Counted from the stretch's first letter, positions 1 to 5,895 are shown. The stretch is 6,635 nucleotides of DNA from Lachnospiraceae bacterium (GCA_017476305.1 JAFVAA010000034.1:1-6635); one strand, 5' to 3'. A program made the numbers and translations. The notes: generated from the letters alone by a model not told the origin.

Positions 1-564
1 CAGCTTTCCATCTACTACGAGATCCTCCGAAAGAGGATCCATTAAATAACTGAGGGAATACGGCTGATCGGCATCCTCTTCCGGAACCGCAAGATAGGTA
101 TACGCCAGTCCATAGGTATCAATGGCGTCATTAAAAATCCTTTGGCAATACAGCCATTCGTATTCAGCAAAAAGCCTCTGCAGCTCTAACGGCATATCCT
201 CGAACTTCACATCTTCATTCAGGACCTGAAAACCATACAGCTTTTGGTATTTGCTGTCAAAAAGCTCTTTCCTGGAATCCCAACCCGGGATTTTTAAAGA
301 ATAGTTTCCCTCGTACTCAATACGCATATCTTCTGCGTGATCCTTGTAATAATGCGCCAGATTCAAAAAATCCTGTCCGTCGCTTTCCAAAAAACGGGCA
401 AGCTGTAAGCTTACATTTCTTACGATTGTCTCCATCTGCTGTTTATAGACCGTATTCTGGATGGTATACGTAGCAACAGCCACTACCGCCAATATTCCTA
501 CCATAAACGCTGTAAATAAAGCCACAAACTTAAATGCCAGCGAATCTCTAAGCCGTATTTTCAA
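1..564 (-). CDS. Membrane-anchored sensor/signalling protein, N-terminal part (runs off left edge)
   Basis: The frame is open from a TTG codon at 564-562 to the window edge, giving 188 residues without a stop. I chose TTG because a purine-rich GAGAGG lies 8 bases upstream and no in-frame ATG is near. The protein begins with a short basic stretch (MKIRLRDSLAFK), then one hydrophobic helix at about residues 11-33 rich in Val/Ala/Phe. About 155 residues of polar, aromatic-rich sequence follow, beginning with a helix (QNTVYKQQMETIVRNVSLQL), as expected for an extracytoplasmic sensing domain before a second membrane helix. Histidine kinases, diguanylate cyclases and chemoreceptors all share this layout. 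The output domain lies outside the window, so the class cannot be decided. It appears to be transcribed alone from a TATAAT box at 668-673. Confidence 0.7.
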   Translation of the reverse strand, partial: MKIRLRDSLAFKFVALFTAFMVGILAVVAVATYTIQNTVYKQQMETIVRNVSLQLARFLESDGQDFLNLAHYYKDHAEDMRIEYEGNYSLKIPGWDSRKELFDSKYQKLYGFQVLNEDVKFEDMPLELQRLFAEYEWLYCQRIFNDAIDTYGLAYTYLAVPEEDADQPYSLSYLMDPLSEDLVVDGKL

Positions 565-604
565 AGATAGTATCCTCTCTTTCTCGTTTGATATAATAAC
601 CTTC

Positions 605-658
605 CAATGACAAGCTGTCTCAAAAACAGCCTTTCGCAAAGGTGCTATACAGTCATTG
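605..658 (-). promoter_or_regulatory. Candidate structured 5' leader (three-way junction) of the sensor gene
   Basis: CAATGAC at 605-611 pairs perfectly with GTCATTG at 652-658 and encloses two further hairpins: GCTGT/ACAGC (614-618 with 626-630) and CTTT/AAAG (631-634 with 638-641). This is the arrangement of a three-way junction RNA. On the minus strand it would begin almost at the predicted transcription start and end about 40 bases before the TTG start. There is no U-run after it, so it is not a plain terminator. I do not recognise a known riboswitch consensus. The structure is seen in sequence; function is inference. Confidence 0.35.
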
Positions 659-663
659 CAATG
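654..663. promoter_or_regulatory. 10-bp palindrome at the predicted start site
   Basis: CATTGCAATG is a perfect 10-bp palindrome beginning 4 bases downstream of the TATAAT box on the minus strand, so it would cover the transcription start. It may be an operator, or simply part of the outer leader stem, whose GTCATTG arm overlaps it. Confidence 0.25.
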
Positions 664-667
664 ATAT

Positions 668-673
668 ATTATA
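668..673 (-). promoter_or_regulatory. -10 box of sensor gene promoter
   Basis: On the minus strand this reads TATAAT, a perfect consensus -10. The -35 region 17-18 bases upstream is only AT-rich (TTTAAA), so the promoter is either weak or activator-dependent. It lies about 100 bases upstream of the TTG start of the sensor gene. Confidence 0.4.
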
Positions 674-907
674 CACTATACACTTCTTTTTTTAAATATT
701 TTTTTCCTTTTTTTTACAAAATATGCTAAAACCCGGAAAACTTCCATAGTACCACAGATACGTTATGCGGGCGTTATTTCGTAAAAGATTCTTTAAGAAG
801 CGCATGAACAGATTTCGATCGGTATCTTTGGATGCCTTTGGTTCAACTTTTATATACTACAAAGCATCGATTTCATAGCGGTATCCGCTGCACTTTCTAT
901 CATCTCT
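674..907. other. Intergenic stretch with no confident gene
   Basis: Together with the leader this makes about 340 bases between the sensor gene and the dipeptidase remnant. It holds a T-rich tract (about 686-718) and a minus-strand frame open from 856 to 692 whose peptide (with NLFMRFLKNLL and YLWYYGSFPGF) I cannot place. No tRNA, repeat array or clear terminator is visible. Confidence 0.5.
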
Positions 908-1267
908 TCATTTTTGTCCTATAGCCATTTTCGTCAGCAGTTCTTTCCGCTTATCTTCAGCAGCCTGTGCTGTCCTAAGAAGAATGCCGGCACTATAGTT
1001 TTGTGCCAGTTTTTCCAAACCATATTTCTCCTGTTTCCTGGAAGATTCCAGAATCATACCAGCAAAACAAACATGCTCCGAAAATAAATCTTCCTCATAC
1101 TGTCTCCACATTTCCCCCACCTCGTCTGACACATCTTTCCCCATGCTGTCTGCTATGGAAAACAGACTGCGAAATTTCCAATAAGCGCTTTCCGCATCAT
1201 ATTCACTGTTTCCGAAAGCGTATTGCTCCGGAATTTCCTTCATCATGGCAAAGACCGGCATATATAA
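908..1267 (-). pseudogene. C69-family dipeptidase, C-terminal remnant
   Basis: A minus-strand frame encodes about 117 residues from ATG at 1261, and the likeness begins two codons before it (LYMPVFAMMKEIPEQY). The motif run Y-x-P-V-F, then IPEQYA, then SAYWKFR followed by a helical, charged C-terminus is what I associate with the last quarter of C69 (U34/PepD-type) dipeptidases, which cleave dipeptides with an N-terminal Cys nucleophile. These enzymes are usually about 450-500 residues long. The nucleophile and catalytic core are absent, so the piece cannot be active. A TGA at 1268-1270 and a different family lie directly upstream in the same frame, suggesting a deletion junction. Alternative: a short hypothetical protein of unknown role. 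The family call rests on recalled motifs only. Confidence 0.55.
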
Positions 1268-1396
1268 TCAAACTCTTCTTTTTGCCGCCTCACAGAGCCA
1301 GCCGTTTTCACTATCATTGAGCACATAGGCAGATGTCTCTGAGGAAAGAAACTCACACCATTTAAAATTATTTAGGAAAATTATAATCCTGCATTG
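1268..1396 (-). pseudogene. Phosphatidylserine decarboxylase-like remnant (PSDC-type N-terminal region)
   Basis: The minus-strand frame is open between TGA codons at 1397-1399 and 1268-1270. It contains W-C-E-FLSSETSAYVLND-SENGW-L-C-E-A-A, followed by KRRV and the stop. W-x-x-FLSS-x-x-SAYVLN-x-x-x-x-GW-x-x-x-A is the pattern I recall for the N-terminal domain (PSDC) of the phosphatidylserine decarboxylase-like proteins found in fungi and some bacteria. Only about 35 residues of the expected 400 or so survive. There is no start codon with a ribosome site, and no catalytic G-S-T/S motif. It joins the dipeptidase remnant in the same frame with only the TGA and two codons between. The likeness is short, so the call is moderate. 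Confidence 0.45.
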
Positions 1397-1474
1397 TCAG
1401 TATTACAAGATACACGTCCATTTTTGCAAAATAGGGAAACGTTTTTGCATTTTTACCCCACCACTCACGAATTT

Positions 1475-2422
1475 TCAAAATACATCGTTTATCACACTTT
1501 GCAGCGTATCCGCAGATTTTTTTAATTCCTCCCGTTCATCCTCAGACAATTCAATCGGTACAGCACCCTCCACGCCATCTTTCCCGACGATCATCGGCAT
1601 ACTGAGCGCCAGTCCTTTGATCCCGGATTCTCCTTTCTGAATGCTTGAAACCGGCAAAATGGATTTTTCGTCCCTGACAATAGCCTCACAGATCCTCCGC
1701 ACAGACATTGCGATGCCATAGTAGGTCGCCCCTTTCTTTTCGATAATCTCATAGGCACTGTTCTTCACATTTTCAGCAATCTCACGCATTGCCTTCTCAT
1801 GTTCAAAATGCCCCCGCATCTCACAAAAACGGTTCAAGGGAATTCCTGACACATTCGCACTGCTCCATGCGGCAATCTCACTGTCCCCATGCTCTCCGAT
1901 GATAAACGCATGTACGGAGCGGCTGTCTACCTGCAGATGCTCTCCTAAGAGAAATTTAAGCCTTGCCGTATCAAGCACCGTCCCGGAGCCAAACACCCGG
2001 TTTTCCGGAAATCCGGAAAGCTTTGCTGCCGCATAGGTCAGGATATCCACCGGATTAGCTACAATCAAAAGGATTCCGTCTTTATTGTATTCCACAATCT
2101 GCGGTATCACGGACTTAAAGATTCCCACATTCCTTTTTACCAGGTCAAGCCTTGTTTCTCCCGGCTTCTGACCGGCTCCTGCCGTAACCACGATCACCGC
2201 AGCATCGGAAATATCCGCATACCCGCCTGCGTAAATCTGCATCGGCTTGGCAAAAGGAAGTCCGTGACTGATATCGAGTGCCTCCCCCTCTGCCTTTTCC
2301 CTGTTTGCATCGATTAAGACCATCTCCGAGAACAGTCCGCTCTCCATCAGTGCAAATGCCGAAGCCGAACCCACAAAACCACATCCAACGATTGCCACTT
2401 TTCTCGCATTTATTATTGCCAT
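1475..2422 (-). CDS. ldh: L-lactate dehydrogenase
   Basis: This cytoplasmic enzyme reduces pyruvate to L-lactate with NADH, regenerating NAD+ in fermentation. The product is 315 residues, the usual length for the family. Visible in order are the Rossmann motif G13-C-G-F-V-G18, the NAD-selective Asp38, the active-site loop GQKPGETRLDLVKRN with Gln85 (malate dehydrogenases have Arg there) and Arg91, ANPVD at about 122-126, Asp151 and Arg154 in GTVLDTARL, and the catalytic His178 in IIGEHGDSE. I start at ATG 2422 because AGGAGG sits 8 bases upstream; the in-frame GTG three codons earlier overlaps that site. It lies 65 bases after the 4Fe-4S gene with no hairpin between, so the two are probably cotranscribed from the promoter at about 3254. 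I see no convincing terminator after the stop. Confidence 0.95.
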   Translation of the reverse strand: MAIINARKVAIVGCGFVGSASAFALMESGLFSEMVLIDANREKAEGEALDISHGLPFAKPMQIYAGGYADISDAAVIVVTAGAGQKPGETRLDLVKRNVGIFKSVIPQIVEYNKDGILLIVANPVDILTYAAAKLSGFPENRVFGSGTVLDTARLKFLLGEHLQVDSRSVHAFIIGEHGDSEIAAWSSANVSGIPLNRFCEMRGHFEHEKAMREIAENVKNSAYEIIEKKGATYYGIAMSVRRICEAIVRDEKSILPVSSIQKGESGIKGLALSMPMIVGKDGVEGAVPIELSEDEREELKKSADTLQSVINDVF

Positions 2423-2430
2423 ATAATCCA

Positions 2431-2436
2431 CCTCCT
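2431..2436 (-). promoter_or_regulatory. Ribosome binding site that fixes the ldh start
   Basis: Minus-strand AGGAGG is a perfect anti-16S match 8 bases before ATG 2422. The upstream GTG (2431-2429) would overlap it, so GTG is not the start. Confidence 0.85.
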
Positions 2437-2487
2437 AAAGTCTGTCAAATCCTCAATTTTCGTCGGAACCACCTACTTCTCCGTCCT

Positions 2488-3222
2488 TTAATCCATAATC
2501 CTGCCGTCGCGTGAAATGGTCACGACCTGCCAGGGAATAAACTTGCCGCTGTTTTTAAGAGCGGTTTCTGCAGCTCTCTGTAAACCGCCGCAGCAGGGAA
2601 CCTCCATGCGGACGATCGTGACGGCCCGTATGTCATTGTTCGCTATGATCTCCGTCAGCTTTTCGGAATAATCGATATCGTCTAACTTCGGGCATCCGAT
2701 CAATGTGATCTTTCCCTTCATGAAATCCTCATGCATATTGGCATAGGCATATGCCGTACAATCCGCAGCAATCAGGAGCTTTGCCCCGTCATAGAACGGT
2801 GCCTGTGTCGGCAGAAGCTTAATCTGGCAAGGCCACTGATTAAGCCTGGAAACAGATCTTACATAGGAATCATTATTCCCGTTTTTTTCTTCCGTAATCT
2901 CTTCTTCTGCTCTGTCAAACTGCATAAATCTTGATCCCGGACAGCCATGTCCTGCTGGATGTTTAGACTGTCCATGCTCCGCTTTCTTTTTCTGACTTGC
3001 TTTTACGGCTTCTTCATCGTAAGCCGGTGCCTCACATTCCTCGAAAGAAATCGCCCCTGTCGGGCAGTTCGGCAGACAATCACCGAAGCCATCACAAAAA
3101 TTCTCCCGCATGAGCTTTGCCTTTCCATCTACGATATCGATTGCTCCTTCATGACAAGCCTCGGCACACAACCCGCAGCCATTGCATTTTTCTTCATCAA
3201 TATGAATAATCTTCCGAATCAT
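2488..3222 (-). CDS. 4Fe-4S ferredoxin-domain protein with cysteine-rich C-terminal domain
   Basis: This is a 244-residue, probably cytoplasmic electron-transfer or redox-sensing protein. Residues 1-60 form a bacterial ferredoxin-like domain: C13-x2-C16-x2-C19-x3-C23 binds one [4Fe-4S] cluster. A second set, C43-x5-C49-x3-C53-P, is spaced differently and may use C63 as fourth ligand. A charged, His-rich linker follows (about 70-125, with GHGCPGS at 92-97). The C-terminal domain carries W-P-C132, A-D-C155, I-G-C177-P-K and V-P-C210-C-G-G. I recall this architecture from clostridial ferredoxin-like proteins encoded beside hybrid cluster protein (hcp) genes and Crp/Fnr regulators, but its reaction is not known to me. 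AGGAGG lies 9 bases before the ATG. It is first in the operon with ldh and divergent from the regulator, so it is likely under that regulator's control. Confidence 0.8.
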   Translation of the reverse strand: MIRKIIHIDEEKCNGCGLCAEACHEGAIDIVDGKAKLMRENFCDGFGDCLPNCPTGAISFEECEAPAYDEEAVKASQKKKAEHGQSKHPAGHGCPGSRFMQFDRAEEEITEEKNGNNDSYVRSVSRLNQWPCQIKLLPTQAPFYDGAKLLIAADCTAYAYANMHEDFMKGKITLIGCPKLDDIDYSEKLTEIIANNDIRAVTIVRMEVPCCGGLQRAAETALKNSGKFIPWQVVTISRDGRIMD

Positions 3223-3253
3223 CTAAATCGCCCTCCTTGCTTGTTTTGATGAC

Positions 3254-3259
3254 ATTATA
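3254..3259 (-). promoter_or_regulatory. -10 box of the 4Fe-4S/ldh operon
   Basis: Reads TATAAT on the minus strand. No TTGACA-like hexamer occurs at the right distance upstream. Instead the 16-bp palindrome is centred about 41.5 bases from the start site predicted near 3247. The leader would be about 25 bases. Confidence 0.5.
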
Positions 3260-3280
3260 CCTATATAATTTTCAATTTTC

Positions 3281-3296
3281 TGTATCTACAGATACA
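3281..3296. promoter_or_regulatory. Palindromic operator, probable Crp/Fnr-family binding site
   Basis: TGTATCTACAGATACA is a perfect inverted repeat with 7-base arms (TGTATCT/AGATACA) around AC. Its 16-bp span and two-fold symmetry suit a dimeric Crp/Fnr-type regulator, one of which is encoded 90 bases away. The half-site differs from CRP (TGTGA) and FNR (TTGAT). It sits between two divergent TATAAT boxes, about 41 bases upstream of both predicted start sites. That it is bound by the neighbouring protein is inference. Confidence 0.65.
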
Positions 3297-3316
3297 CTTT
3301 TGAAATAATTTTCGTG

Positions 3317-3322
3317 TATAAT
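3317..3322 (+). promoter_or_regulatory. -10 box of the Crp-family regulator gene
   Basis: Perfect TATAAT on the plus strand. A TTGAAA at 3300-3305 is only 11 bases upstream, too close to act as its -35. The operator is centred about 40.5 bases upstream of the start site predicted near 3329, so transcription is probably activator-dependent and autoregulated. Confidence 0.5.
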
Positions 3323-3367
3323 AGGAATTATCAGAAGTAATATCCTAAGTTATTTTTTAACAGTTCT

Positions 3368-3376
3368 AAGGAAAGG
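3368..3376 (+). promoter_or_regulatory. Ribosome binding site that decides the regulator start
   Basis: AAGGAAAGG ends directly before the ATG at 3377, leaving no spacer, but is 9 bases before the ATG at 3386. The second ATG is therefore the likelier start. Confidence 0.7.
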
Positions 3377-3385
3377 ATGATATCA

Positions 3386-4060
3386 ATGGATTTCACAGTT
3401 TTAGAAAAAAGCGTATTGTTTCATGGCATACCCGCAAAAGATCTGCGGGAAACATTAGAATCGGTTCCACATCATATACAGTGCTATGATAAGGGCGAAA
3501 CGATATTTCATCTTATGGAAACGGCAAATCGCTTAGGTATTATATTGGAAGGACGGGCAGAGGCGCAAAAGCCCTTTCCGAATGGCAATCAGGTCAATGT
3601 ATCCATGCGGAATCCCGGAGAAATGATTGGACCGGCAGCTGTTTTCTCTATCAGTCAGAAATATCCATGCGATGTGGTGGCAATCGAACCGCTTACGCTT
3701 ATGATGTTCCGAAAAGAGGATCTGATGCGGCTTATGCAGAAGGATATGCGCATCCTGGAAAACTTTACTACGGAGATTGCCTCTGCCACATATATGCTTC
3801 AGCAGCGGCTTGAACTTCTCTCTTATAGTGGGATTGCGCAGAAAGCAGCTTATTATCTTCTGATGCAAAGAAGAAAGACCGGAAGTGATAGAATCCCGAT
3901 TCCTGACTCCATGACAAAATGGGCTATGCTTATGAATGTTTCGAGAACATCACTTCATAGAGAGCTTAAACGTCTGGAATCCCAAAACACGATTCGTATG
4001 GAGACGCACCATGTAGAAATACTTGAACCAAATGCTTTGCAGGATATACTGACCAAATGA
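3386..4060 (+). CDS. Crp/Fnr-family transcriptional regulator
   Basis: The 224-residue product has the normal length for the family. Residues about 10-110 form a cyclic-nucleotide-binding-like beta-roll (DKGETIFH, LGIILEGRAEA, NPGEMIGPAAVF). A dimerisation helix follows, then a C-terminal winged helix-turn-helix (about 145-215) with SMTKWAMLMNVSRTSLHRELKRLE as the DNA-reading part. The stretch after PGEMIG reads SISQKYPCDVVA and lacks the Arg-Ser/Thr pair that contacts cAMP in CRP. Only two cysteines (in HIQCYD and YPCDVV) are visible, so an FNR-type Fe-S cluster is unlikely. The signal may be another small molecule, haem/NO or redox. It is divergent from the 4Fe-4S/ldh operon with a palindromic site between, pointing to local control and autoregulation. 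HcpR-like regulators are one possible relative, which I cannot confirm. Confidence 0.88.
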   Translation: MDFTVLEKSVLFHGIPAKDLRETLESVPHHIQCYDKGETIFHLMETANRLGIILEGRAEAQKPFPNGNQVNVSMRNPGEMIGPAAVFSISQKYPCDVVAIEPLTLMMFRKEDLMRLMQKDMRILENFTTEIASATYMLQQRLELLSYSGIAQKAAYYLLMQRRKTGSDRIPIPDSMTKWAMLMNVSRTSLHRELKRLESQNTIRMETHHVEILEPNALQDILTK

Positions 4061-4067
4061 AATCCCC

Positions 4068-4107
4068 GGTGGGCATGGCAGCTGAATATCCGGCTGCCAT
4101 GCCCACC
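4068..4107. terminator. Strong hairpin between converging units (no U-tract)
   Basis: GGTGGGCATGGCAGC at 4068-4082 pairs perfectly with 4093-4107 (15 bp, extendable by a U-G and a G-C pair to 17, leaving a 6-base loop). It starts 8 bases after the regulator stop and faces minus-strand remnants, the usual place for a bidirectional terminator. Neither side is followed by a proper T-run, so it may terminate poorly, protect mRNA ends, or be a mobile repeat. Confidence 0.45.
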
Positions 4108-4132
4108 AGACACCAATAGAGCATCAAAAACC

Positions 4133-4267
4133 TTATCCCACATGTCGTTCGAATTTCTGAAATCCTAAAATTTCATCTATTTTTTTCAATGCATCGTCAG
4201 GAATGACCAGACCACTCGCTGCAAGATTCTTTTCAAGCTGCTGAGGGCGGCTGGTCCCCGTAATCAG
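4133..4267 (-). pseudogene. Aldo/keto reductase, C-terminal remnant
   Basis: The minus-strand frame encodes about 44 residues ending at TAA: LITGTSRPQQLEKNL, then a linker, then PDDALKKIDEILGF. The pattern I-x-G-T-S-x-P-x-Q-L-E-x-N, followed by a short helix ending in I-D-E-I-L, is the NADP(H)-phosphate-binding segment and last helix of aldo/keto reductases (normally about 300 residues). A stop (TAA) precedes the Leu codon at once, there is no start codon, and the catalytic Asp/Tyr/Lys/His are missing. It is a dead 3' end of a once longer gene. The junction with unrelated sequence lies near 4268. Confidence 0.7.
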
Positions 4268-4346
4268 TTACTGTTATGTATAGACACTGGGAACGGGCAA
4301 AAGTCAGCATTGTAAAAAATTTTTCTTTATCTGCTCATTTTTGCCT

Positions 4347-4570
4347 CTATTTTTCTTTCCAAATCTGTTCTTTCTCCAAAAATGGTTTTACGACCATATC
4401 AACCTCATTCATACTTTCCAGGTCGAATGCTTCCCTGATTTCGATTGGGGAAATCAAAGGATGTTTCTGAAAGAACTCCCATAATGATTCCGGGGACAGT
4501 ATTCATAAGATAATCCCATCATCGGATCTGTAAAAGTCGTAATCATTACCTGTTCTGCTTGAAATTCCAT
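4347..4570 (-). pseudogene. DsbA-family protein reduced to its two ends
   Basis: A good start survives: GGGAGG, then ATG at 4570, then MEFQAEQVMITTFTDPMMGLSYE, resembling the first strand and active-site region of DsbA-like thioredoxin-fold proteins (F-T-D-P-x-x-x-x-x-Y). After about 22 residues that frame becomes meaningless and stops. From about 4502, in another frame, SPESLWEFFQKHPLISPIEIREAFDLE is followed by further residues ending at a TAG at 4347-4349. This second part looks like the C-terminal winged helix that I recall on some clostridial DsbA-family proteins. About 200 central residues are missing, so an internal deletion with a frame change is the simplest explanation. The position where C-x-x-C would stand reads M-M-G-L, so the parent may not have been a classical disulfide oxidoreductase. 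It was probably the last gene of the hydrolase-tautomerase operon. Confidence 0.6.
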
Positions 4571-4582
4571 CCTTACCTCCCT

Positions 4583-4601
4583 GTCGCAAGCCCTATGCGA
4601 C
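4583..4601. repeat. Small hairpin just before the DsbA-remnant ribosome site
   Basis: GTCGCA at 4583-4588 pairs with TGCGAC at 4596-4601 (6 bp, 7-base loop). On the minus strand it ends right before the AGGGAGG of the DsbA remnant, where it could have tuned translation or mRNA processing between operon genes. Confidence 0.3.
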
Positions 4602-4625
4602 GACCGCACGAAAATTCGTCTGTTT

Positions 4626-4988
4626 TCAATCATACTGCCTTCTGTCATACGTCATGCCTGCCACGCCCCATACTCCTATGTCAACATACCGGACATAGAC
4701 ATGATCCGAAGCAATTTTCAATATATCATGGAACATGCGGGTAATTTCTACAGTCAGCCTGTCATATCCGATATGATCCTCATTTCCAAAAATGCTGACT
4801 TCCACATAGGCAACCGGCTCACTGTCATCCCCTCTCAAATACAGATGATAGTTATCTTCAAAACCTGTCATAAGATAATTTTCGCTTTTTCCGGGTACAT
4901 ATTCGATTGCTTTTCCCATCCGTTTTTTGAGTTCTGTTTCCTGCGATTTCGTAATCGGAATATTTACTCTTGAAATGATGAACGGCAT
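4626..4988 (-). CDS. MIF/4-OT-superfamily tautomerase-like protein
   Basis: This is a 120-residue, probably cytoplasmic protein of the macrophage migration inhibitory factor fold, which forms trimers. It begins M-P-F-I, so the mature N-terminal Pro2 could be the general base of keto-enol tautomerisation (phenylpyruvate-type substrates in the family). A helix rich in Lys/Glu follows (about 14-30), and the end reads VYVRYVDIGVWGVAGMTYD, comparable to the VYINYYDM...GWNNSTF end of MIF. Length matches MIF (about 115). The start is supported by AAGGAGGG 7 bases upstream. It follows the alpha/beta hydrolase after 13 bases, so the two are cotranscribed and perhaps coupled. The DsbA remnant follows downstream. 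The family call is fairly firm; the substrate is unknown. Confidence 0.75.
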   Translation of the reverse strand: MPFIISRVNIPITKSQETELKKRMGKAIEYVPGKSENYLMTGFEDNYHLYLRGDDSEPVAYVEVSIFGNEDHIGYDRLTVEITRMFHDILKIASDHVYVRYVDIGVWGVAGMTYDRRQYD

Positions 4989-5001
4989 AGATCATCCCTC
5001 C

Positions 5002-5895
5002 TTAACTGATAAATTGTCTTACTTTTTCTGATATTCCTTCAGAATCCCGCCACTCTGTCACAATCTGCAGGATCTTATCCGCAATCTCCTGTTCCTTTTG
5101 CTGGTAGGTATGGCCGGTTTTTTCTATGAATACCAGCTTATTATCATTTGCCGTCCTCATATGACGGTTGATATTTTTCAGGAAACCGGACGGATCACCA
5201 TCTGTAAAATTGTCATAGGTTCCGATGAACATGGCACCGGAATGTGTGATCTTTTCCACCTGTGAGAAATTTCCATCCGGTTCTGTAAATACATTATTTA
5301 AGATGCCGGAGAATGCCCAGTCATACGCAGTATTTGCCGTACAGACCACCCAACCCATAAAATAAAATGGCAGCATCCTTTCCCCGTCCCCTCTCTCCAC
5401 CTGTTCCCAGATGATTTCTCTCTCCCTCGTTGTCACGTCTGACATCATATAGGTCAGATTTGCTGGGCTCAGGAAAAGAAAATGTTCCACTCTTTCATCA
5501 TGGTTCTTCGACAGATAATAGATGACTTTATTCGCTCCCAGCGAATGTCCCGCTAAGATAATGTGTTCATATCCCGCTTTCTCTGCATAATCAAGATACG
5601 CTCCGATGTCTTCCTCCGTATAAGAAAACCGCTCATTCCATGAGCCGATGATCTCTGTTTTTCCGGTATGGTTATTGACCGTTTCGATTTTTCCAAAGGC
5701 ATCATTGGTCTGTGCGTAAATGAAATCAATCCCCCCCGCATTTAAGGTATGCCCGATATTGTAATAAAACGGATTGGAATAAAAATTCCCATGAATCCCG
5801 GTGATCGTTATTACAACAGTATCCGCCTTCCCTTCACCAAAAAGCACTCCGTTTAACACTGTCCCACGCTTTGTTTCCACATTTAATTCTCTCAT
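5002..5895 (-). CDS. Alpha/beta hydrolase (serine esterase-like)
   Basis: The 297-residue soluble protein has no signal peptide. It shows the oxyanion-hole segment TGIHGNFYSNPF (about 32-43), the nucleophile elbow G-H-S118-L-G, a candidate acid Asp at 228 or 232 in GTYDNFTDGD, and a catalytic His262 in EKTGHTYQQ. These are the Ser-Asp-His elements of alpha/beta hydrolases in the right order and spacing. It likely cleaves an ester or related small molecule. The GIHGNFYSNPFYYN region and the overall pattern recall the DUF1749-like branch, but this is uncertain. ATG 5895 is preceded by AAAGGG. It starts 70 bases after the flavin-oxidoreductase remnant and leads into the tautomerase gene 13 bases downstream. 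Confidence 0.82.
   Translation of the reverse strand: MRELNVETKRGTVLNGVLFGEGKADTVVITITGIHGNFYSNPFYYNIGHTLNAGGIDFIYAQTNDAFGKIETVNNHTGKTEIIGSWNERFSYTEEDIGAYLDYAEKAGYEHIILAGHSLGANKVIYYLSKNHDERVEHFLFLSPANLTYMMSDVTTREREIIWEQVERGDGERMLPFYFMGWVVCTANTAYDWAFSGILNNVFTEPDGNFSQVEKITHSGAMFIGTYDNFTDGDPSGFLKNINRHMRTANDNKLVFIEKTGHTYQQKEQEIADKILQIVTEWRDSEGISEKVRQFIS

Noticed and set aside
692..856. Minus-strand frame of about 54 codons containing NLFMRFLKNLL and YLWYYGSFPGF
   Set aside because: It reads somewhat protein-like, but there is no start with a ribosome site, it ends in the AT-rich tract, and I cannot match it to a family. It may be another eroded 3' end.
850..903. 17-codon minus-strand frame (MIESAADTAMKSMLCSI) just after the dipeptidase remnant
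   Set aside because: Too short, with no good ribosome site beyond overlap with the upstream stop and no hydrophobic or processing signal of a peptide pheromone.
1003..1320. Plus-strand open frame of 105 codons
   Set aside because: It is the antisense shadow of the two minus-strand remnants; composition is Pro/His/Phe-biased and there is no ribosome site.
1425..1449. TGCAAAA/TTTTGCA inverted repeat after ldh, considered as a terminator
   Set aside because: Only 7 AT-rich pairs, an 11-base loop, and A-rich rather than T-rich sequence after it on the ldh strand.
2420..2448. TTGACA on the minus strand 17 bases before TATATG, resembling an ldh promoter
   Set aside because: The putative -10 would overlap the ldh start codon and its strong ribosome site, so the transcript could not encode full-length protein.
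2278..3249. Plus-strand open frames opposite ldh and the 4Fe-4S gene
   Set aside because: Antisense shadows of well-supported genes with no family motifs.
3300..3305. TTGAAA as a -35 for the regulator promoter
   Set aside because: Only 11 bases separate it from TATAAT; normal spacing is 16-18.
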